Source of the DNA: Blastococcus fimeti
GTDB lineage: Bacteria > Actinomycetota > Actinomycetes > Mycobacteriales > Geodermatophilaceae
Direction: 5' to 3'
Assembly (NCBI GenBank): GCA_900102115.1
Contig: FNAW01000003.1
Location: 62,001-126,000, forward strand
Length of the DNA: 64,000 nucleotides
A model generated the notes under the pieces. The model searched no databases, was not told the origin of the DNA, and saw nothing but the letters and a program-made list of their open reading frames with translations. Of this stretch, positions 48,946-58,335 are shown one piece after another. A program made the translations under genes and the position numbers. The stretch's first letter is position 1; each line of letters starts with the position of its first letter.

Positions 48946-48963
48946 AGTGAACGATGGTTAACC
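48946..48963. promoter_or_regulatory. TetR operator 2 (imperfect)
   Basis: AGTGAACG-AT-GGTTAACC matches operator 1 at 13 of 18 positions and lies 44 bp from it, ending 8 nt before the carboxylase start codon. It is placed to block transcription of the carboxylase operon. Confidence 0.55.
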
Positions 48964-48970
48964 TGCAGCG

Positions 48971-50584
48971 GTGGATGCGCCGGTGCTCTCCCGTTCGACG
49001 TCGCCCGACCCGGCGACCGCCGCCCGCAACGCGGCGGCGCACGCCGCGCTGGCCGCGGATCTCGCCGAGCAGCTGCGCACCGTGGCCCTCGGCGGCGGCG
49101 CGCGCGCCCGCGAGCGGCACGTGTCCCGCGGCAAGCTGCTGCCGCGCGAGCGGGTGGATGCGCTGCTCGATCCCGGCAGCCCGTTCCTGGAGCTCAGCCC
49201 GCTGGCGGCGCACGGCCTCTACGACGGCGACGCCCCGGCCGCCGGGATCATCACCGGCATCGGCCGCGTCGCCGGCCGCGAGTGCGTCGTCGTCGCCAAC
49301 GACGCCACCGTCAAGGGCGGCACGTACTACCCGATGACGGTGAAGAAGCACCTCCGCGCGCAGGAGGTGGCGCTGGCCAACCGGCTGCCCTGCATCTACC
49401 TGGTCGACTCCGGCGGCGCGTTCCTGCCGATGCAGGACGACGTCTTCCCCGACCGCGACCACTTCGGCCGGATCTTCTTCAACCAGGCCAACCTGTCCAA
49501 GGCCGGGATCGCGCAGATCGCCGCCGTCCTGGGGTCCTGCACCGCCGGCGGCGCGTACGTGCCGGCCATGAGCGACCAGGCCGTCATCGTCCGCGGGCAG
49601 GGCACGATCTTCCTGGGCGGCCCGCCGCTGGTGAAGGCCGCGACCGGTGAGGTGGTCACGGCCGAGGACCTCGGCGGCGGCGACCTGCACAGCCGGGTCA
49701 GCGGGGTGACCGACCACCTGGCCGACGACGACGCGCACGCGCTGCAGATCGTCCGCCAGATCGTCGGCACCCTCGGCCCGCGCGAACCCCGCCCGTGGGA
49801 CGTCGACCCGGTCGAGGAGCCCCTCTACCCGCCGGAGTCGGTGACCGAGGTCGTGCCGCCGGACCCGCGCACCCCCTACGACGTCCGCGAGGTCATCGCC
49901 CGCCTGGTCGACGGCAGCCGGTTCGCCGAGTTCAAGCCGCTCTACGGCTCCACGCTGGTCACCGGGTTCGCGCGGCTGCACGGCCACCCGGTCGGGATCA
50001 TCGCCAACAACGGCGTGCTGTTCAGCGAGTCGGCGCTCAAGGGCGCGCACTTCATCGAGCTCTGCGACCGCCGGAGGATCCCGCTGCTGTTCCTGCAGAA
50101 CATCAGCGGCTTCATGGTCGGCCGCGACTACGAGGCCGGCGGGATCGCCAAGCACGGCGCCAAGATGGTCACCGCCGTCGCCACCGCCCGGGTGCCGAAG
50201 CTGACCGTCGTCATCGGCGGCTCGTTCGGCGCCGGCAACTACTCGATGTGCGGCCGGGCGTACTCGCCCCGGTTCCTCTTCACCTGGCCCAACGCCCGCA
50301 TCTCGGTCATGGGCGGGGAGCAGGCGGCCTCGGTGCTCGCGCAGGTGCGCCGTGACGGCCTGGAGGCCCGCGGCGAGGAGTGGCCGGCCGAGGACGAGGA
50401 GGCGTTCAAGGCGCCGATCCGCGAGCAGTACGAGCAGCAGGGTCACCCGTACTACGCCACCGCCCGCCTCTGGGACGACGGCGTCATCGACCCCGCGCAG
50501 ACCCGCACGGTCCTCGGCCTGGCGCTCTCCGCCTGCGCCAACGCGCCCCTCGAGGAGGTCGGCTATGGCGTCTTCCGCATGTGA
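48971..50584 (+). CDS. acyl-CoA carboxylase beta subunit (carboxyltransferase)
   Basis: Carboxyltransferase that moves the carboxyl group from biotin to an acyl-CoA; with the next two genes it resembles methylcrotonyl-CoA carboxylase. 537 residues with both crotonase-like halves: [44 protein letters not shown] and, in the C-terminal half, [20 protein letters not shown] and [15 protein letters not shown]. The motif [11 protein letters not shown] fits the MCC beta type. The start is GTG 48971. A repeat hairpin separates it from the alpha subunit. Confidence 0.92.
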   Translation: MDAPVLSRSTSPDPATAARNAAAHAALAADLAEQLRTVALGGGARARERHVSRGKLLPRERVDALLDPGSPFLELSPLAAHGLYDGDAPAAGIITGIGRVAGRECVVVANDATVKGGTYYPMTVKKHLRAQEVALANRLPCIYLVDSGGAFLPMQDDVFPDRDHFGRIFFNQANLSKAGIAQIAAVLGSCTAGGAYVPAMSDQAVIVRGQGTIFLGGPPLVKAATGEVVTAEDLGGGDLHSRVSGVTDHLADDDAHALQIVRQIVGTLGPREPRPWDVDPVEEPLYPPESVTEVVPPDPRTPYDVREVIARLVDGSRFAEFKPLYGSTLVTGFARLHGHPVGIIANNGVLFSESALKGAHFIELCDRRRIPLLFLQNISGFMVGRDYEAGGIAKHGAKMVTAVATARVPKLTVVIGGSFGAGNYSMCGRAYSPRFLFTWPNARISVMGGEQAASVLAQVRRDGLEARGEEWPAEDEEAFKAPIREQYEQQGHPYYATARLWDDGVIDPAQTRTVLGLALSACANAPLEEVGYGVFRM

Positions 50585-50603
50585 CCCCGTCACCCCCACC
50601 CCC

Positions 50604-50659
50604 GGACTTTCTGCACCGAAAGTCCAGGAAGCGCACCGGACTTTCGGTGCAGAAAGTCC
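50604..50659. repeat. inverted pair of palindromic repeat units
   Basis: Two 22-bp arms (50604-50625 and 50638-50659) are exact inverted repeats with a 12-nt loop. Each arm is itself nearly palindromic (GGACTTTC...GAAAGTCC). The right arm is identical to the unit embedded in chlID at 15084-15105. In this operon it may act as an RNA hairpin tuning expression between beta and alpha subunits. Confidence 0.92.
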
Positions 50660-50678
50660 GCTCGGGGAGGGGGCGTAG

Positions 50679-52694
50679 GTGTTCGAGACCGTGCTCGTGG
50701 CGAACCGGGGCGAGATCGCCGTCCGGGTGATCCGGACCCTCCGCGGGATGGGCATCCGCTCGGTCGCGGTGCACAGCGACGCCGACGCCGGTGCGCTGCA
50801 CACCCGGCTGGCCGACGTGGCCGTCGCCATCGGGCCCGCGCCCGCCGCGCAGAGCTACCTCTCCATCGAGCGGGTGCTCGACGCCGCCGTGCGGACCGGT
50901 GCCCAGGCGATCCACCCCGGCTACGGGTTCCTGTCGGAGAACGTCGACTTCGCCCGTGCGTGCGCGGACGCCGGGATCGTCTTCATCGGCCCGCCGGTGG
51001 ACGCGATCGAGGCGATGGCGGACAAGATCCGCGCCAAGCAGACCGTGATGGCCGCCGGCGTGCCGGTCGTCCCGGGCCGCACCGAGCCGGGCATGACCGA
51101 TGCGCAGGTCACCGACGCCGCCGTCGCGGTCGGCTTCCCGGCGCTGCTCAAGCCGAGCGCCGGGGGCGGTGGCAAGGGCATGCGGGTGGTGCGGTCGGCC
51201 GACGAACTGCCCGAGGCGATCGCCGCGGCCCGCCGCGAGGCGCGCGGCTCCTTCGGCGACGAGACGCTCCTGGTCGAGCGGTACGTGGGCAACTCCCGGC
51301 ACATCGAGGTGCAGGTGCTCGGGGACGCGCACGGGCACGTCATCCACCTCGGCGAGCGCGAGTGCTCGCTGCAGCGCCGGCACCAGAAGGTGGTCGAGGA
51401 GGCGCCCTCCCCGCTGCTGGACACCGCCATGCGCGCGTCGATGGGCCGGGCGGCGGTCGAGGCGGCGAAGGCGGTCGGGTACACGGGCGCGGGCACCGTC
51501 GAGTTCATCGTGGACGCCGACCCGGGTGGGCGGGGAGAAGGCATGGACTTCTTCTTCCTGGAGATGAACACCCGGCTGCAGGTCGAGCACCCGGTCACCG
51601 AGGCGATCACCGGCCTGGACCTGGTCGAGCTGCAGCTCCGGGTGGCCGCCGGCGAGCGGCTGCCGGTCGAGCAGAGCGACGTCTCGCTGGACGGGCACGC
51701 CATCGAGGCGCGGCTCTACGCCGAGGACCCCGCCCGCGGCTTTCTGCCGCAGGCCGGCACGGTCCTCGGGCTGGTCGAGGCCGCCGGGCCGGGCATCCGG
51801 GTGGACAGCTCGCTGGCCGTGGGCACCGTCGTCGGCACCGACTACGACCCGATGCTGGCCAAGATCGTGGCCTGGGCGCCGACCCGCGAGACTGCCCGCG
51901 CCCGGCTGGTCGCCGCGCTCGGGCGCACCGCCGTCCTGGGGGTGACGACCAACGCCGGGTTCCTCCAGCGGCTGCTCGACGACCCCGACGTCGTCGCCGG
52001 GAAGCTGGACACCGGGCTGATCGAGCGGCGCGGCGAGGAGCTCGCGCTGTCCGGGCCGCCGCCGTCGGAGGTGTACGCCGCGGCGGCGCTGGCACTGCTC
52101 GTGGAGTCCGAGCCGACCGGCGGCGTCGTCGACCGGTGGGACGTGCCCGACGGCTGGCGGCTGGGCGAGCCGGCGTGGACGGTGCGCCGGCTGCAGGCCG
52201 CCGGTGGCGAACCGGTGACCGTCCGGGTGCGCGGGCGCTCGGGGGCGGCGCAGGTCGCGGTGGGGGACGACGACCCGGTGCCGGCGAGCGCCGTCCGGGA
52301 CGGCGACCGGCTGAGCGTGACGCTGGGCGGCCGGACGTCGTCCGCCGTCGTCGTGCACAGCGGTGGCACGGTCTGGCTGGCCGCCGGCGGGCGGGTGACC
52401 GCGCTGCGCGAGCACGAGCGGCTGGCGTCGGCCGCCACCGCCACCGGCGGGGACGGGGCGGTGACCTCGCCGATGCCGGGCACGGTGACCGTGGTGCAGG
52501 CGTGCGTCGGCGACGAGGTGGCGGCGGGGACCCCGCTGCTCGTCGTCGAGGCGATGAAGATGGAGCACGTGCTCACCGCCCCGATCGCGGGCACGGTGAC
52601 CGAGCTCGGCGTGACAGCCGGCCAGACGGTCGCGCTGGACGAGCGGGTGGCGCTGGTGATCCCGGCCGCCGCCGCTGACGAGCAGGAGAACTGA
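50679..52694 (+). CDS. acyl-CoA carboxylase alpha subunit (biotin carboxylase + BCCP)
   Basis: 671 residues. The biotin carboxylase domain (1-450) begins FETVLVANRGEIAVRVIRT and has the ATP-grasp loop PSAGGGGKGMRVV, HIEVQVLGD and EMNTRLQVEHPVTE. A BT-like linker follows. The C-terminal biotinyl domain has biotin-Lys in EAMKMEH about 35 residues from the end. It carboxylates biotin with ATP and bicarbonate. The GTG start is 20 nt after the repeat hairpin. The stop overlaps the acyl-CoA dehydrogenase start (TGATG). Confidence 0.94.
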   Translation: MFETVLVANRGEIAVRVIRTLRGMGIRSVAVHSDADAGALHTRLADVAVAIGPAPAAQSYLSIERVLDAAVRTGAQAIHPGYGFLSENVDFARACADAGIVFIGPPVDAIEAMADKIRAKQTVMAAGVPVVPGRTEPGMTDAQVTDAAVAVGFPALLKPSAGGGGKGMRVVRSADELPEAIAAARREARGSFGDETLLVERYVGNSRHIEVQVLGDAHGHVIHLGERECSLQRRHQKVVEEAPSPLLDTAMRASMGRAAVEAAKAVGYTGAGTVEFIVDADPGGRGEGMDFFFLEMNTRLQVEHPVTEAITGLDLVELQLRVAAGERLPVEQSDVSLDGHAIEARLYAEDPARGFLPQAGTVLGLVEAAGPGIRVDSSLAVGTVVGTDYDPMLAKIVAWAPTRETARARLVAALGRTAVLGVTTNAGFLQRLLDDPDVVAGKLDTGLIERRGEELALSGPPPSEVYAAAALALLVESEPTGGVVDRWDVPDGWRLGEPAWTVRRLQAAGGEPVTVRVRGRSGAAQVAVGDDDPVPASAVRDGDRLSVTLGGRTSSAVVVHSGGTVWLAAGGRVTALREHERLASAATATGGDGAVTSPMPGTVTVVQACVGDEVAAGTPLLVVEAMKMEHVLTAPIAGTVTELGVTAGQTVALDERVALVIPAAAADEQEN

Positions 52695-53848
52695 TGTTGG
52701 ACTACCGGCTCAGCGACGAGACCGAGGCGCTGCGGACGACGGTGCGCGAGTTCGCCCGGGAGGTCATCGCCCCCCAGATCGGCGAGTTCTACGAGCGCGA
52801 CGAGTTCCCGACCCACATCGTGCGGCAGATGGGCGAGCTCGGGCTGTTCGGCCTGCCGTTCCCGGAGGAGTACGGCGGCTCCGGCGGAACCTACTTCGAC
52901 CTGTGCGTGGCGCTCGAGGAACTGGCCCGCGTGGACTCGTCGATGGCGATCACCGTGGAGGCCGGGGTGTCGCTGGGAGCCATGCCGATCTTCCGGTTCG
53001 GCACCGAGGAGCAGAAGCGGGAGTGGTTGCCGCGGCTGTGCGCCGGGGAGGCGCTGGGGGCCTTCGGGCTCACCGAAGCCGGCGGCGGCTCGGACGCCGG
53101 GTCGACCCGGACGACGGCCCGGCTCGAGGACGGCCACTGGGTCATCAACGGCTCGAAGGCGTTCATCACCAACGCCGGCACCGAGCTGACCGAGCTGGTC
53201 ACCGTCACCGCCGTGACCGGCACGCGCCCGGACGGCGGCAAGGAGATCTCGGCGATCATCGTCCCGTCCGGGACGCCCGGCTTCGTCGTCGGCCAGCGGT
53301 ACTCGAAGGTCGGCTGGAACGCCTCGGACACCCGGGAGCTCTCGTTCACCGACGTCCGGGTGCCTCAGGAGAACCTGGTGGGGGAGCGGGGCCGCGGCTA
53401 CGCGCAGTTCCTGTCGATCCTCGACGAGGGGCGGATCGCGATCTCGGCGCTGTCGGTCGGGCTGGCCCAGGGGTGCGTGGACGAGTCGGTGAAGTACGCC
53501 GGCGAGCGCGAGACGTTCGGTCAGGCGATCGGCAAGAATCAGGCGATCCAGTTCATGATCGCCGACATGGAGGTACGGGCCTCGACCGCGCGGCTGGCCT
53601 ACTACCGGGCGGCGGAGAAGATGCTGCGCGGCGAGCCGTTCAAGCGGGAGGCCTCGATCGCCAAGCTGTACAGCTCCGAGGTCGCGATGGACAACGCCCG
53701 CTACGCCACCCAGGTGCACGGCGGCTACGGCTTCATGAACGAGTTCCCGGTCGGCCGGTTCTACCGGGACGCCAAGATCCTGGAGATCGGCGAGGGGACC
53801 TCGGAGGTGCAGCGGATGCTCATCGCCCGCGACCTCGGCCTCGGCTGA
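52694..53848 (+). CDS. acyl-CoA dehydrogenase, probably short branched chain
   Basis: FAD enzyme introducing the alpha-beta double bond into an acyl-CoA. 384 residues with FGLTEAGGGSDAGST (signature 1), INGSKAFITNAGTEL, the GRIAISALSVGLAQGC region and the C-terminal signature QVHGGYGFMNEFPVGRFYRDAK, with the catalytic Glu region IGEGTSEVQRMLIAR. Co-transcription with the carboxylase suggests an isovaleryl-CoA dehydrogenase / methylcrotonyl-CoA carboxylase pair for leucine or isoprenoid breakdown. Hydratase and lyase genes are not in the window. Confidence 0.92.
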   Translation: MLDYRLSDETEALRTTVREFAREVIAPQIGEFYERDEFPTHIVRQMGELGLFGLPFPEEYGGSGGTYFDLCVALEELARVDSSMAITVEAGVSLGAMPIFRFGTEEQKREWLPRLCAGEALGAFGLTEAGGGSDAGSTRTTARLEDGHWVINGSKAFITNAGTELTELVTVTAVTGTRPDGGKEISAIIVPSGTPGFVVGQRYSKVGWNASDTRELSFTDVRVPQENLVGERGRGYAQFLSILDEGRIAISALSVGLAQGCVDESVKYAGERETFGQAIGKNQAIQFMIADMEVRASTARLAYYRAAEKMLRGEPFKREASIAKLYSSEVAMDNARYATQVHGGYGFMNEFPVGRFYRDAKILEIGEGTSEVQRMLIARDLGLG

Positions 53849-54028
53849 CACCCCACGGCCCGGCCGGGTGAGCTGCTGGGGCGGCTGAGCGTTGCGGGGA
53901 CGGGTGGGAAATCGGACCCGGATCGTCCCGTGTGCCCCGGAACCAGCGGCTGACCAGGCGGTTCCCGCTCGGACACAGTCCGCTTCGGCTCGTGGCGATG
54001 GTCGCCCCGAGACCGTCGGAGACCCATC

Positions 54029-55372
54029 GTGAAGCAGTCGGCCCGTCCCGCCGTTCCCCGCACCCGCCGGCGGAGCGTCTCCGTGGCCGCGCTGCTCGGG
54101 GCCGCAGCCCTCGCGCTCGGGTTCGCGCTCGCTCCCGCCGCGATGGCGGCTCCGGCGGACGCAGGAGCCGAGCCCGGCAGCCGCACCGGCGAGCCGATCT
54201 CCACCACTCTGCTGCGCGCTCCGATCTTCGAGTCGGAGATGTGGACGCTCGCCCTCGTGGACCCCTCGGCGCCCTTCATCGCCGACGCCGTCCCGGTCGG
54301 CCCGTCCGTGCTGCTGCCGCCGGCGACCGGCACGGCCACACTCGCCCTGCAGGTCGACGGACCGGCGCCCGCCGACCTGGACCTGGCGGGCGTCCGGTTC
54401 GAGCTGACCGGTCCCGGCGCCGACCCGACCACCACGCCGTGCGTCACGGACGCGGTCGGCAGCTGCACCATCCGGGTCGTCCCCGGCGAGCCCGCCGACG
54501 ACTCGGAGATCGACGACGTCTCGATCGACGCGGTGCCGAGCGAGGACGCCGAGGTCGTCCTACCGGCGGGCACGTACGCCGTCCGTCAGGTGACGGCGCC
54601 GGCCGGGCTGGTGCCTGCTGACGCAATCACCCCGCTCGAGCTGTGCGTCGCGTCGACTTCCGAGGGCTGCGTCACGAGCCGGACCGTCGTCAACGTCTCG
54701 ACCTACCGCACGCGTACCGAGATCCAGGTGCTGTCCGCGAACGGGCTGGTCACCGGTGCCGAGGTCACGCTCACCGGGCCCGGCTACCCGGCGACCTCCA
54801 CCGTCACCGACGAGGACGGCCGGGGCGCCTGGAGCGGCTGGTTCCGCCCGGGCGAGTGGTGGTTCGCCGTCGCCGGTCAGCCCGCGCCACTGCTCATGAC
54901 GATGGCGCCCGGACGCGGCGACACGTCGCTGCCGTGGCGGCTCGAGATCACCCTTCCCTCCGTCGAGCAGCTGCAGGTCCCCGTTCCCGGTCCGGCAGCG
55001 GGTCCGTCCGCCGCGGGTCCGTCCGCTGAGGGTCCGCCCGCCGCGGGGCCGTCCTCGGGCGGTGGACAGCCGGCGGCGTCACCGGCAGCGGGGAACGGGC
55101 GGGGAGCGGGTTCCGGTGCGCCCGTGGCGCGCGTCGTCCCGACCGACGAGCCGCAGGTGATCGCCGCACCGGCCCCGGCTCCGGCCCCGACCGCCGCCCT
55201 CCCCTCGCCGGTGGAGTCCGGGAACGGCCAGGTGCTCGTCGACGCGGGGAGCCCGGCACTGGAGACCGAGGGGAACACGCAGGTCCTGTCCGCCGGCCTC
55301 GGCATCCTGTTCGTAGCGCTGGTGCTCACCGGCTACGGCGTGCTGCGCAGCCGCCAGCGGCGTCGCGCCTGA
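54029..55372 (+). CDS. secreted surface protein with prealbumin-like domains and C-terminal anchor
   Basis: 447 residues. A Sec signal peptide (to AMAAPA near 41) is followed by two beta-domains of SpaA/prealbumin type (VRFELTGPGADPTTTPCVTD; AEVTLTGPGYPATSTVTDEDGRG), a Pro/Gly/Ser/Ala-rich stalk with GPSA-type repeats (about 315-390), and a C-terminal membrane helix followed by RSRQRRRA. There is no LPXTG, so it is probably membrane- rather than sortase-anchored. The GTG start follows a 180-bp gap (53849-54028) in which I see only a weak GC-rich hairpin. Confidence 0.8.
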   Translation: MKQSARPAVPRTRRRSVSVAALLGAAALALGFALAPAAMAAPADAGAEPGSRTGEPISTTLLRAPIFESEMWTLALVDPSAPFIADAVPVGPSVLLPPATGTATLALQVDGPAPADLDLAGVRFELTGPGADPTTTPCVTDAVGSCTIRVVPGEPADDSEIDDVSIDAVPSEDAEVVLPAGTYAVRQVTAPAGLVPADAITPLELCVASTSEGCVTSRTVVNVSTYRTRTEIQVLSANGLVTGAEVTLTGPGYPATSTVTDEDGRGAWSGWFRPGEWWFAVAGQPAPLLMTMAPGRGDTSLPWRLEITLPSVEQLQVPVPGPAAGPSAAGPSAEGPPAAGPSSGGGQPAASPAAGNGRGAGSGAPVARVVPTDEPQVIAAPAPAPAPTAALPSPVESGNGQVLVDAGSPALETEGNTQVLSAGLGILFVALVLTGYGVLRSRQRRRA

Positions 55373-55390
55373 GCCCGCCCGTCGCGCTGG

Positions 55391-55747
55391 TCAGTCGGCC
55401 TGCGGGGCGCGGTCCGGGACGGAGACGCTGAGCAGGACGACGCTGTCCTCGTCGGCGTGCAGGCTGTGCCGTCGGTTCGGGATCGGGCTGATCTGGTGCG
55501 CCGCGAGACTCACGGTCTGGTCGCCGGCGACCAGCCGCACCCGACCGCGGATGACCAGGATCGTGGCCGGGCCGGGGCTCTCGTGCTCGCTCAGCTCGGC
55601 GTCGGCCCGGAGGGCGATGACCGTCTGGCGCAACCCGTCCACCGGGTGCGGCAGCGTCCGCCCGGCCCGCCCGGCGTGCTCCGAGGTCGCCTTCTCCAGC
55701 AGCTCGCCGGCGAGTGCGTGCAGGTCGATGGGGGCATCGGTGGTCAT
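55391..55747 (-). CDS. cupin-domain protein
   Basis: A 118-residue single-cupin protein (ATILVIRGRVRLVAGDQTVSLAAHQISPIPNRRHSLHADEDSVVLLSVSV, given by its VIRGRVRLV and PIPNRRHSLHA strands). The metal-ligand set is reduced: the first motif has HESPG rather than HxH. The function could be metal binding or sugar/phenolic chemistry; it cannot be specified. It is convergent with the surface protein gene, 18 bp apart. Confidence 0.8.
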   Translation of the reverse strand: MTTDAPIDLHALAGELLEKATSEHAGRAGRTLPHPVDGLRQTVIALRADAELSEHESPGPATILVIRGRVRLVAGDQTVSLAAHQISPIPNRRHSLHADEDSVVLLSVSVPDRAPQAD

Positions 55748-55777
55748 CGCCCGACCCTAGGCCCGTGGGGAAGCCCC

Positions 55778-56791
55778 TCAGACCGTCACGTCGATGAGCA
55801 CCTTGCCGACGGCGCCGTCCTGCACCGCCTGGTGGGCGGCGGCGGTCTCGGCGAGCGGGTAGACGTGCAGCGGCAGCCCCGCCTCGGCACCGACCCGGAC
55901 CGCACCGTCGGCGACCGCGGTGGCGACGTCCTCGATCGCCAGCGCCTTCGCGCGCTCGGGCTCGGTGTAGACGAGCACGAACTGCCAGCGGGCGTTCGGC
56001 CCCATCTGCGCCCGTACCGGCACGGTGACCTCGGCACCGCCGTCGTCGGCGTACATGGCGATCGCGCCGTGCATCCCGATCACCCGGGCGTCGACGGCGG
56101 CGTTCCGCGCGGCCGAGACCTCGACGATGGCGCCGACACCCTTCGGCGCGATCCGCCGCACCTCGGCGGCGACGTCCTGCTCCCGGTAGTTCACGACGTG
56201 GTCGGCGCCGGCCGCCGCGGCGAGCTGGGCCTTGCGTGGTGAGCTGACGGTGGCGATCACGGTCGCGTCCGCCCAGCGGGCCAGCTGGATGGCCGCGTTG
56301 CCGACCGCTCCGGCGCCGCCCTGCACCAGCACGGTGTGCCCGGTGAGCGCGCCGGCGCCGAGCCGGTCCGGCATCGACTCCGCCACCGTGAGGCAGCGGT
56401 GCGCGGTGAGGAACGGGATACCCAGCGCCGCCCCGAGCTCGAACGAGGGCTCCGGCCCGAGCTGGACGACGTGCCGCGCCGGGACGACGGTGTACTCAGC
56501 GGCCGTGCCCCACCGGCGCTGCCAGGCCGCCTCCCAGATCCACACCCGCTCGCCGACCAGCACCGGGTCGACCCCCTCGCCGACGGCGTCGACGGTGCCG
56601 GCGCCGTCCTGGTTCGGCACCTGCCCCTCGGGTCCGGGCTGCGCGGCGCTGCGGGACTTCCAGTCGGTGGGGTTCACGCCGGAGAAGGCGACCCGGACCC
56701 GCACCTCGCCCGGGCCGGGCTCCGGGACAGGGGCCTCGAGGAGCTCGAGGACGTCGGGACCACCGGACCGGCGATAGGAGATGAGGCGCAC
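55778..56791 (-). CDS. NADPH:quinone reductase-like MDR protein
   Basis: A 337-residue medium-chain reductase without the zinc-ligand set, of the quinone oxidoreductase/zeta-crystallin group. The N-terminal domain has FSGVNPTDWKSR and NQDGAGTV, and the coenzyme loop is VLVQGGAGAVGNAAIQLARW. It probably reduces quinones or enones with NADPH. The start is GTG 56791. It lies 30 bp upstream of the cupin gene on the same strand. Confidence 0.9.
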   Translation of the reverse strand: MRLISYRRSGGPDVLELLEAPVPEPGPGEVRVRVAFSGVNPTDWKSRSAAQPGPEGQVPNQDGAGTVDAVGEGVDPVLVGERVWIWEAAWQRRWGTAAEYTVVPARHVVQLGPEPSFELGAALGIPFLTAHRCLTVAESMPDRLGAGALTGHTVLVQGGAGAVGNAAIQLARWADATVIATVSSPRKAQLAAAAGADHVVNYREQDVAAEVRRIAPKGVGAIVEVSAARNAAVDARVIGMHGAIAMYADDGGAEVTVPVRAQMGPNARWQFVLVYTEPERAKALAIEDVATAVADGAVRVGAEAGLPLHVYPLAETAAAHQAVQDGAVGKVLIDVTV

Positions 56792-56833
56792 GAGTCGGTC
56801 CTACCCGTCCGCCCCGGCCGGCGCACGGTGGAG

Positions 56834-57196
56834 TCAGGGGGCGGGCGGTGCCGCCGGCATCTCGGAGGGAGCCGGAGGCGCGGCCTCCGCCTGCACGCGG
56901 CGCCAGTGGAGGGCGAAGACGCCGCCCGCCAGGAGCAGCGCCGTGCCCGCCGTCGCGGCGTCGCGGATCGCGTCCCGCCGCTGCACGTCCGTCTGCAGCT
57001 CCAGCTGCTGATCCCCGCTCAGGAACTCGGTGGGGGTGTACGCCGTCCAGCTGAAGGAGGGGGTGGGGTCGGGGTAGGCGATGGTCAGCGCGCTCCGGAC
57101 CAGCTGGACGGTCGCGAAGATCCCGACCAGCAGCATGATCAAGCAGACCAGGTAGAGGTACACGCTGCGCGGGGTGAATCGACTCGGGCCGGACAC
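56834..57196 (-). CDS. small two-helix membrane protein
   Basis: 120 residues. Helix 1 is at about 13-35 (YLVCLIMLLVGIFATVQLV) and helix 2 at about 80-98. Between them is a charged extracytoplasmic loop with WTAYTPTEFLSGDQQLELQTDVQRR shortened here to its TPTEFLSG core, and a Pro/Ala-rich tail follows. I do not recognise the family. The start is GTG 57196 with GGAG 5 nt upstream. The 109 bp before the next gene (57197-57305) hold nothing I can name. Confidence 0.72.
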   Translation of the reverse strand: MSGPSRFTPRSVYLYLVCLIMLLVGIFATVQLVRSALTIAYPDPTPSFSWTAYTPTEFLSGDQQLELQTDVQRRDAIRDAATAGTALLLAGGVFALHWRRVQAEAAPPAPSEMPAAPPAP

Positions 57197-57305
57197 GGCG
57201 CTCCTCTCCCGGGCGCGGAGCAGTCACCGCGCGGTGTCGCGGATGATGCCGTACGCAGCCGTCGTGAGCTGCGGATACGCGCCCGGATGCACTCGTGCGT
57301 GTCGG

Positions 57306-57722
57306 TCAGCCGGCGTAGCCGTCGGCCTCGGTCGGCCACTCGACCGGCGGCAGCCCGGCCAGCTCCGCGAGCCGGTCCACGGTCAGCTCGACCGACTCGT
57401 CGGTCGGCGGCACCCCGCTGGGCGAGGCGAGGAGGGGCAGCACCTCGGCCGGGTCGAGCTCGGCGCCGGTCGCCTCCTTGGCCCAGGCGGCGAAGCCCTC
57501 GGCCTCGGCGTCGACGTCGACCGGGTCCGAGGCGTCGACCTCGGCGAAGTAGAACCGCGGCTCGTAGCCGAGGAAGAAGCGCCCGCCGCTGGCGTCCGCG
57601 CGGCGGTGGTCCACCGTGGCGAACCCGCTGTCGTGCACGTCGACCAGCAGGAACGGGACCGCCGTCGGCGCGCTGCGGGTCCACCGCCCGTCGCTGTACA
57701 CGAACCTGCCGAAGAGACCCAC
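57306..57722 (-). CDS. hypothetical acidic soluble protein
   Basis: 138 residues from GTG 57722 (MGLFGRFVYSDGRW), rich in Asp, Glu and Ala, with aromatic beta segments (FLLVDVHDSGFATVDHRR, YEPRFYFAEVD). There are no cysteines, membrane helices or motif I recognise. High third-position GC and a clean upstream boundary argue it is real. Confidence 0.65.
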   Translation of the reverse strand: MGLFGRFVYSDGRWTRSAPTAVPFLLVDVHDSGFATVDHRRADASGGRFFLGYEPRFYFAEVDASDPVDVDAEAEGFAAWAKEATGAELDPAEVLPLLASPSGVPPTDESVELTVDRLAELAGLPPVEWPTEADGYAG

Positions 57723-57867
57723 GGGCCGAGGCTAGCCACGAGGAGGACGGCGGCTCCGCGGTGTGCCCGGGACGGAATCGTCCCCGGGACCGGGCGGCGC
57801 CCTCTAACCTGCCCGGATCTTCCCGCGCGCCGCAGGGGTCGTGCGGGCCACTCCGACGGAGGGCGAC

Positions 57868-58335
57868 GTGCAGGTGCGGCGGGCAATGCGGGCGGTGGCC
57901 CGCGGCGGGGCGGCGGCCGTGCTGGGCGGCGTCGTCGGGGCGCTGCTGACGCGGGCCCTGATGCGGCTGGTCATGGTCGTGGCCGAGGGCGATCCGTCGT
58001 TCACCTGGACCGGCCTGGTGTTCATCGCGCTCTTCTACGTGGTGTTCCTGGCACCCGGCGCGATCGCCCTCGCGTGGAGCCCGGCACGGTGGCCGCTCGG
58101 CGTCCTGGGGATCGGCGCGCTCGCCATCCCCGTCCAGGCCGCCGGCATCGCGCAGACCGACCTCGAGGACGTCGGTCCGCTCGGCACCGGCCAGTGGGCC
58201 GCGCTGGTCCCGATCTTCGTCGCGATGGCCGCCGTCTACGCGCTCCAGGCGGACATCGTCCGGCGGGTCGCGCGCAGGCCGGATCGCCGGTGGAGGACGG
58301 CGGCCCCCGTGGGCGTCGACCTCAGCGCCCGGTGA
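57868..58335 (+). CDS. small multi-pass membrane protein
   Basis: 155 residues with about four helices (VLGGVVGALLTRALMRLVMVV; GLVFIALFYVVFLAPGAIAL; WPLGVLGIGALAIPVQAAG; ALVPIFVAMAAVYALQ) and a basic tail. I choose GTG 57868 because GGAGG lies 6 nt upstream; GTG 57841 would add nine residues. A TAACCT -10-like site is at 57805-57810. The family is unknown. The last 14 bp overlap the stop of the convergent cupin gene. Confidence 0.7.
   Translation: MQVRRAMRAVARGGAAAVLGGVVGALLTRALMRLVMVVAEGDPSFTWTGLVFIALFYVVFLAPGAIALAWSPARWPLGVLGIGALAIPVQAAGIAQTDLEDVGPLGTGQWAALVPIFVAMAAVYALQADIVRRVARRPDRRWRTAAPVGVDLSAR

Noticed and set aside
53849..54028. Possible riboswitch or structured leader before the surface protein gene
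   Set aside because: Only a weak GC-rich hairpin is visible and no known conserved core can be recognised.
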